Of a DNA stretch of 64,000 nt, positions 58,970-64,000 are shown in pieces (positions within the stretch are counted from its first letter, which is position 1; each line of letters begins with the position of its first letter). This DNA is from Eublepharis macularius (lineage: Eukaryota; Chordata; Lepidosauria; Squamata; Eublepharidae), in contig NC_072794.1 in NCBI RefSeq assembly GCF_028583425.1, positions 27,401,232-27,465,231 on the forward strand. Reading direction: 5' to 3'. A model generated the notes under the pieces. It made no database searches and was not told where the DNA came from. It worked only from the letters and a program-made list of their open reading frames with translations. A program made the position numbers and the translations under genes.

Positions 58970-61481
58970 TGTGTACATGGTGATTTGAGATGTTAGTCAC
59001 TTCAGGAATTCACCTAAGAACTTCGTGATGATCTGACATTGTTTTTGACCTGTGGCATTTTTGCATGTTTGTGTTATGCTCACAGAGAAAACAAGACGTT
59101 TAATCATGTCATGTATCTGTGGGCTGCTATGTTCTGATTTCACACTGCCTAGCTGCAGATGTGCTTACGGTCCTCCTTCAAAGTACTGGCTTTAGATACA
59201 GCTTCTACAAATTCCCTTAAAAAGTTAGCTATTAGTCATTGACTATAAAGCTCTGGAGTTCTGAGAGGGGGATACACATTACAATAGCAGCAACTTTAAA
59301 GGAGAATAAACCTTTACTCCATGCAATGCATATTATCTTTCATAACTATCAACACGTGGTAAATATGCCAGACGTCATATTACCAACTATGAATGTGGTT
59401 AAGTGTAACATTTAGACCAGGCCTCAGTTTTGCCCAAAGGCAAAAATGCTAGAAATATGCTTAGGAAAAGAAATTTTTGACATTTTCAAGATGATAAAAT
59501 TCTGCACCAGATATCCAATGTTGTTACTAAATGGCAAAAGGAAAATATCTGGTTTAAGGATCCAGCAAGCTACCAAGCAACAAAAGCTTAATTTTAAAGA
59601 GGGTACAATACAGGGCAGAAAATTAGAAGGACAAATCTAAGAGTGAAACAGCCTCCTGTAAGAGGGCTACAGAACTCAGCGATGAATGGGTCATTCTGTT
59701 CAACTTGTCTCAGAGAACGTCAATGACCAAATTTGGATTTCTGTTCTGGTGGTTATCAGAGGACCCTCCCTCTTAAAAATTCCTAAGAGGTGAGAACAAA
59801 GCGGTTTGTTCCCTTTATCGTGACAGTAGAACAGTTTCCCGTTCAGATGTTTTAAATAGGACGACTGAGGACGGAGTAGAGTTAAGTGACCGTGTCAGCT
59901 GATAGCTTTCTTTTTCTGTGGAGCAGGCTGACTATGGAGTGAGCTGACTATGTTCTCTCAACACAGACGGAAGCCAAATAAAAATTTGTTTTCCTATAAT
60001 GGAATGGTGATGGGAATTGTGTCATAATAATGCTTGAGTGTTTCTTCCAAAGAAACCAAGTTGCCAGTGCAGGCTCCAAGGCAAACAAGAGCAGATTATT
60101 GTGAACCGAGGTCTAAGATTTTGTGTGCTTCTCTTCTCTCTCAAGAACTTTCACACACTTCCAAGAACTATGGATCAGTGCAGTACAGAACCACAATTCT
60201 CCCTTTAGAAACTATTTTCTAAATTTATTTTGAAAAGTTATCTGGAAGGCTTGCATTAATTTTTTTCACAGTATGAATGAATGCCAAAGGGGGAAAAATG
60301 TAGGGAGGGAGGAATGGGGCTCTTAAACTCATTAATCATACAAGCTCTGATCCAATCACTTGAACAATCCTTTGTGTCCCCCCATGTTTCGTGCTCAGGA
60401 TTCCCTTTCTCCAATTTCATTCTTATTGGTCCCTCTTTCTGGGCACAGATAGGAGGGTGCACATGTCTAAGTGACAGATGGAGAGAAAATACACTCTCTC
60501 ACACACAGGGTGTAGATTGACTAATAATGAAGAGCTGTGGAGTTTTTAAAAAAAATGTAACCAAAGAGGCTGAAGAAAGAAAAAAAGACTTGGGGGAGGG
60601 GTAATCATTGTCAAAAGGCTAAAAATATATTAAATCATAACATTTTAAATGAATTACAAATAATAAAATAACTGTGCATTAAAATGTATGAATTTTGGTT
60701 TCATATAGAAGTACTTTCCCACAGTACAATTTTTTTAAAGGTAATTGAAGCTGTATACATGGAGATGTCACATATTTAAAGGCATCTTCCTATGACCAAG
60801 TACAATTGTTTAAAACGCAGAATACTTGTAAACCAAAACCAAATGCATTTAGGCTGTGAGGCCTTCCTCAGTGGTTTGAATTTGTACAATACACACCATA
60901 CACAATTGGATAAAATTACAACATATCTGATCCAAGCATTAAAAACCTAAAAAAAAGAGAGAGAAAGAAAACTGGGGATTGGATTAATTCTTGTGTGTTT
61001 TATAAATTTTTTAAAAAATATATAATATTTGAAATTATTAACTTACTATATTTCTGTTACTCACACAAACAAGATGTAGGAACTGTTTCAAAACCATGCC
61101 AGGAAAAGGCTGAGCTTTGGAACAGTAATCAAAACATCTGCCCAACCCTGATGCAAGGCTAAAGCTGGTATATACCTACATCAGCTAAAACTGGCTCAAA
61201 AACAGATCACCCCTTTCGTATTTTCTTTCTCTCAGCAACTCATTGTAATGTTCAGTTGGGATAGCTCCACAGCTGACAATATTTCTTCCTGTTGAATGAT
61301 TGATGTCAGTAGTCCCCAAGGGCTTTAAAACTGTCTCATGAATAGCTCAGTCCACACCCTTGCCTTGGTAAATCTTAGTGTGCTTACCCAGTAATGAAAC
61401 CCAGAAAGAGTGAGATCAGCAACCAGACCAAGCAGGTCAAGCGATCTAGGTATTTCTTTTTAAGAGATGATTTTTTTTTAC

Positions 61482-61635
61482 CTCAAAGCAGAAGTCTTGT
61501 CCAAGGATACTGCTATGAAGTGGTTTGACCAAGACTTTCTCTTCAGTGGCAAAATCCAATGTCTCCACAGCGCTAGCTGGGCTCAACAAAGACTCGTGGG
61601 AACGAGATTCTTTCAGCTTTGGTAAAGGATTGGAC
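61482..61635 (-). CDS. RASAL2: RASAL2-like RasGAP: PH-domain first-half exon
   Basis: This is the most upstream exon recognised. One base completes a split serine codon, then 51 codons follow ([19 protein letters not shown] ... [11 protein letters not shown]). The acceptor is GCGCAG and the donor GAG|GTAAAA, phase 0 out. [12 protein letters not shown] just before the PH fold is a hallmark of the DAB2IP/RASAL2/SYNGAP1 family, and [11 protein letters not shown] is the start of the PH core. PH domains of this family help target the protein to membranes. Earlier exons, with the start codon, were not found between 61,636 and 64,000. Confidence 0.88.
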
Positions 61636-62242
61636 CTGCGCAAAAGCAAAAAGAGTTAGAAATAAGACACCAGGAAAAAATAAAGACAGAAGCTGGTTCA
61701 AGAAAACAGCTTTTTTTTTTTTTTTTTAAAGAAGCACTGGTTAAGGTTTGCCTCATTTTGATTGCTGTGTTTGAAAAACCGGATAGCCCTGACAAATGCC
61801 AGACAAGATATGACAGATCCAGAAAATCATAAATATTTTGCTTGTTGGCATTATATATTCTTAACAATTGGCTTTATAAACCTCAATAAAATGAATGCAT
61901 GTATCAACATCTCTTAAATTAATGCTATCCACTTCTTTCACAGATTCCAAGATTCTGTTAATGTCAACCTTGCTGATATGCCTAGAAGCTGTATATATTC
62001 CATGCATCTATGAAGGGGAAAAATGGTACATCTAAAGGTCCCCTCTCTCAATCCTTCCAATGTACATGTTCTGGAAAGGAATTAACTGGGTATTGTAAAA
62101 TCAGAAAGCACCTGGAACAAAGTATTTACCTATGTCATTTATATCTAGCCCTTCTTCCAAGGAGCCCATTTAATCAAGGCAGGTTTGACAAAAGACAGTG
62201 ACCAAGGCAACTCAACAAGCTTGAAGCTTCTGGTAGGGTTTG

Positions 62243-62475
62243 AAAGCTGGTGTGGTGTGGTGGTGAGAATGTTTGACTAAGAGCTGGGATACCCAGTTCG
62301 AATCCCCACTCCAGCATGGAAGTTTGCTGGGCTATCTTGGACCAGTCTCTCTCATCTTAACCTAACTCACAGGGCTATTGTGAGGATAAAATCGAGGCGA
62401 GGAGAACAATGGAGGTGCTGTGGTTCCGCACTGGGCAGAAAGGCAGGGTATAAATGAAGTAAACAAATAAACCCA
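62243..62475 (+). repeat. tRNA-derived SINE
   Basis: GGTGTGGTGTGGTGGTGAGAA is the head and GTTCGAATCCCC the intact B box. The body CTCACAGGGCTATTGTGAGG and the tail GCAGGGTATAAATGAAGTAA are typical of squamate SINEs. Confidence 0.65.
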
Positions 62476-62689
62476 GGTTCTCTGGGTCTAAGTCCAATAC
62501 TTATCTATTACACAAACACAGAAACCCCTCCCCTACGTCACATGTAATGTGGCCATTAAAGTGTTATTGATGCACACTCTGTGCACACCTTCTCATGCCT
62601 TCTAGACTGATCTGACCTGGTCACACTAATCCATGCTCCTGCAGTTTTTTGGCCTGACTAAATAGGGCTGCTCCTGAAAATAGCTTACG

Positions 62690-63060
62690 AGTTTCAATCA
62701 GTGCAGTATGTTGCTATTCATTTATTAACTAGTATGTCACAGCTTACACACACATAAAATCTATTCTGCATCAGTTACACTGGCTAACGATTTCATTCAG
62801 CATTCAATTCAAGTTACCAGGGTTTTAAAGTTCAAGCCTTTGTGGTCTGGGACTCATTTTCCTAAATAAATCCCCATCTCTCCTCATATGTGTCCTCCCA
62901 ACAATTGAGACCAGGTCAACAGACCAGGTTGACACTTCCTTTGATCTGCAAGGCAATTTTCGTGGCTGTAAAAAACAGGACCTTTCCAGTGGCAGCCCCT
63001 TTCCATTTGAAATCAATTTCTGGAAGAGGTTCTGAAGGCCCCTTCTCTGAATGGGCTGTA
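62690..63060 (+). repeat. L2/CR1-clade LINE 3' fragment
   Basis: TCAGTTACACTGGCTAACGA, AGTTCAAGCCTTTGTGGTC, CTCCTCATATGTGTCCTCCC and CAGTGGCAGCCCCTTT follow the usual order. It is upstream of the last recognised exon and non-coding. Confidence 0.45.
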
Positions 63061-64000
63061 AAATGTTTTTCTTTCAACAGGATTTGGGTGAATAAAGCTA
63101 GCCAACCTGTGACTGATAAGCTACTACAATTTTACGTATATGTGCTGTTTTATGACTGTTTAAAATGCTTTACTCTTGTTGCATTTTGGGGATGCTATTT
63201 AAAGCTGTTTGAAATATACAGATTAACAAAGACTAACATGTGGTGCAATCCTAAACAGTATATATCTTTCTAAGTGTACTGAAGTGAATGGGCTTACAAG
63301 AGTGTGAGGCTCAGACTTATAGTTCATGAACCCCAGAAAAGCCCTCTCAAAAAGTCATATTTTTACACAATGGAAGAAAGAATACAACATAGTAGTTTAG
63401 TGGGCCTCAGTCAGGCATGCACATAAAACATTGCGTTTATTTTAGTCATAAATTACATTTTTGCTCTCAGTCTTTACTGTAGTTATTGCTTGAGAATTTT
63501 TTCTTTTATTGTAGTGGTTTCAACTAGTTTCACTGGGGTGTGGGGAATGAAACATAGCATTTGTCTCTCTCTTCCCGCTTTCTGCAGCATTGCCTTCTTG
63601 CATGCCAATGTGCACAAACAAAAGGTTTACCTATTCATCTTCAAATTTTTCATGACTCTTATCTGATGGTCATTTACTTCATACTTTCAACTATGATCCA
63701 ACTAAACTGTATTTGACTTTTAGAAAAGGAAGCTCATAGTATAATCTGACCAAATGATAATAATTAGTTCTTTTTAAAAGCAGAGAGTAATTTCCCAATA
63801 ATTTCCCCTTCATTCTGGAATACAAAAAAAATTCCCGGAGTCTTCTTGAATGCTATATTTATTGGAATCCTATATACTGGGCTGACTTCATGGTTTCACT
63901 CCACTAGTGCTGGAGGAACAATGGCTGAACCAATAGGCAGAAAAGAAAAAACAGGTGCAAGAATTATGACTTTAAAATGCTTTGCTGTTGCTCAAGGTGA

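Larger units (their letters stand above)
57029..61481 (-). other. Intron splitting the PH domain
   Basis: AT-rich. Contains the nested hAT/MITE pair at 58133-58969. Nothing else recognised. Confidence 0.45.
20660..61635 (-). other. RASAL2: RASAL2-like Ras GTPase-activating protein gene, 13 recognised coding exons, 5' end not seen
   Basis: The gene spans about 41 kb of the window. The joined exons encode at least 1,043 residues: the end of a PH domain (about 1-85), C2 (about 90-205), RasGAP (about 240-520), a low-complexity Ser/Gln/Pro-rich region (about 530-900) and a coiled coil (about 897-1020). The family (SYNGAP1, DAB2IP, RASAL2, RASAL3) switches Ras off at the membrane by speeding up GTP hydrolysis. 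RASAL2 is the closest match from memory, for example [21 protein letters not shown] and GENSFLQATV. The C2 and GAP parts look about 90% conserved. The disordered region (residues 578-858) looks only about half conserved and lacks a block after EDPTD that I recall in RASAL2. It could therefore be a RASAL2-like paralogue. The percentages are estimates by eye. Confidence 0.8.
61636..64000 (-). other. Upstream intron of the RASAL2-like gene
   Basis: Contains the SINE (62243) and an L2-like piece (62690). No upstream exon, promoter or CpG island was recognised, so the gene's start is probably beyond the window. Confidence 0.4.

Noticed and set aside
1..64000. CRISPR array, operon or bacterial defence system
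   Set aside because: The sequence is vertebrate with spliced genes; no regular spaced repeats were seen.

Overview
The window looks like a vertebrate nuclear chromosome, most likely from a squamate reptile (a lizard, possibly a gecko). The genes have introns with GT/AG boundaries. The repeats are a typical squamate mixture: Penelope-like retroelements (PLEs), a CR1 3' end, L2-like LINE pieces, tRNA-derived and 5S-rRNA-derived SINEs, and many short hAT-type DNA elements with 8-bp target duplications. The assignment is inferred from these repeats and from the protein encoded; no species-specific marker was found.

The main gene fills about 20.66-61.64 kb on the minus strand. Thirteen coding exons join in phase into at least 1,043 residues: the end of a PH domain, a C2 domain, a RasGAP catalytic domain with its arginine finger, a long serine/glutamine-rich region, a coiled coil and the stop codon, followed by a 3' UTR with poly(A) signals. 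It belongs to the SYNGAP1/DAB2IP/RASAL2 family and is closest to RASAL2 (nGAP). The disordered C-terminal region is more diverged than I would expect for a vertebrate RASAL2 orthologue, so a RASAL2-like paralogue is a real alternative. The first exons lie beyond 64 kb or were not recognised.

At the left end, 0.45-7.26 kb on the plus strand, four exons with matching splice phases encode a 119-residue protein with a signal peptide, one N-glycosylation site, no cysteine in the mature chain, and an AATAAA about 120 bp after the stop. I do not recognise it; this is the most promising undescribed gene here.

Between the two genes (about 9.5-11.3 kb) is a decayed copy of the 3' part of the RasGAP gene. 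It keeps a broken copy of the 12th recognised coding exon plus intron sequence matching 30.3-30.5 kb and 40.0-40.1 kb, in the same order and orientation. This suggests a tandem duplication of the locus that then shrank.

The remaining sequence is introns and intergenic DNA with many mobile elements. Two PLE insertions (27.4-29.6 kb and 35.3-38.4 kb) both have large inverted terminal copies, so each could fold into a long hairpin. The first interrupts an older PLE end, with a 12-bp target duplication. At least seven hAT-like elements can be bounded by their 8-bp target duplications.
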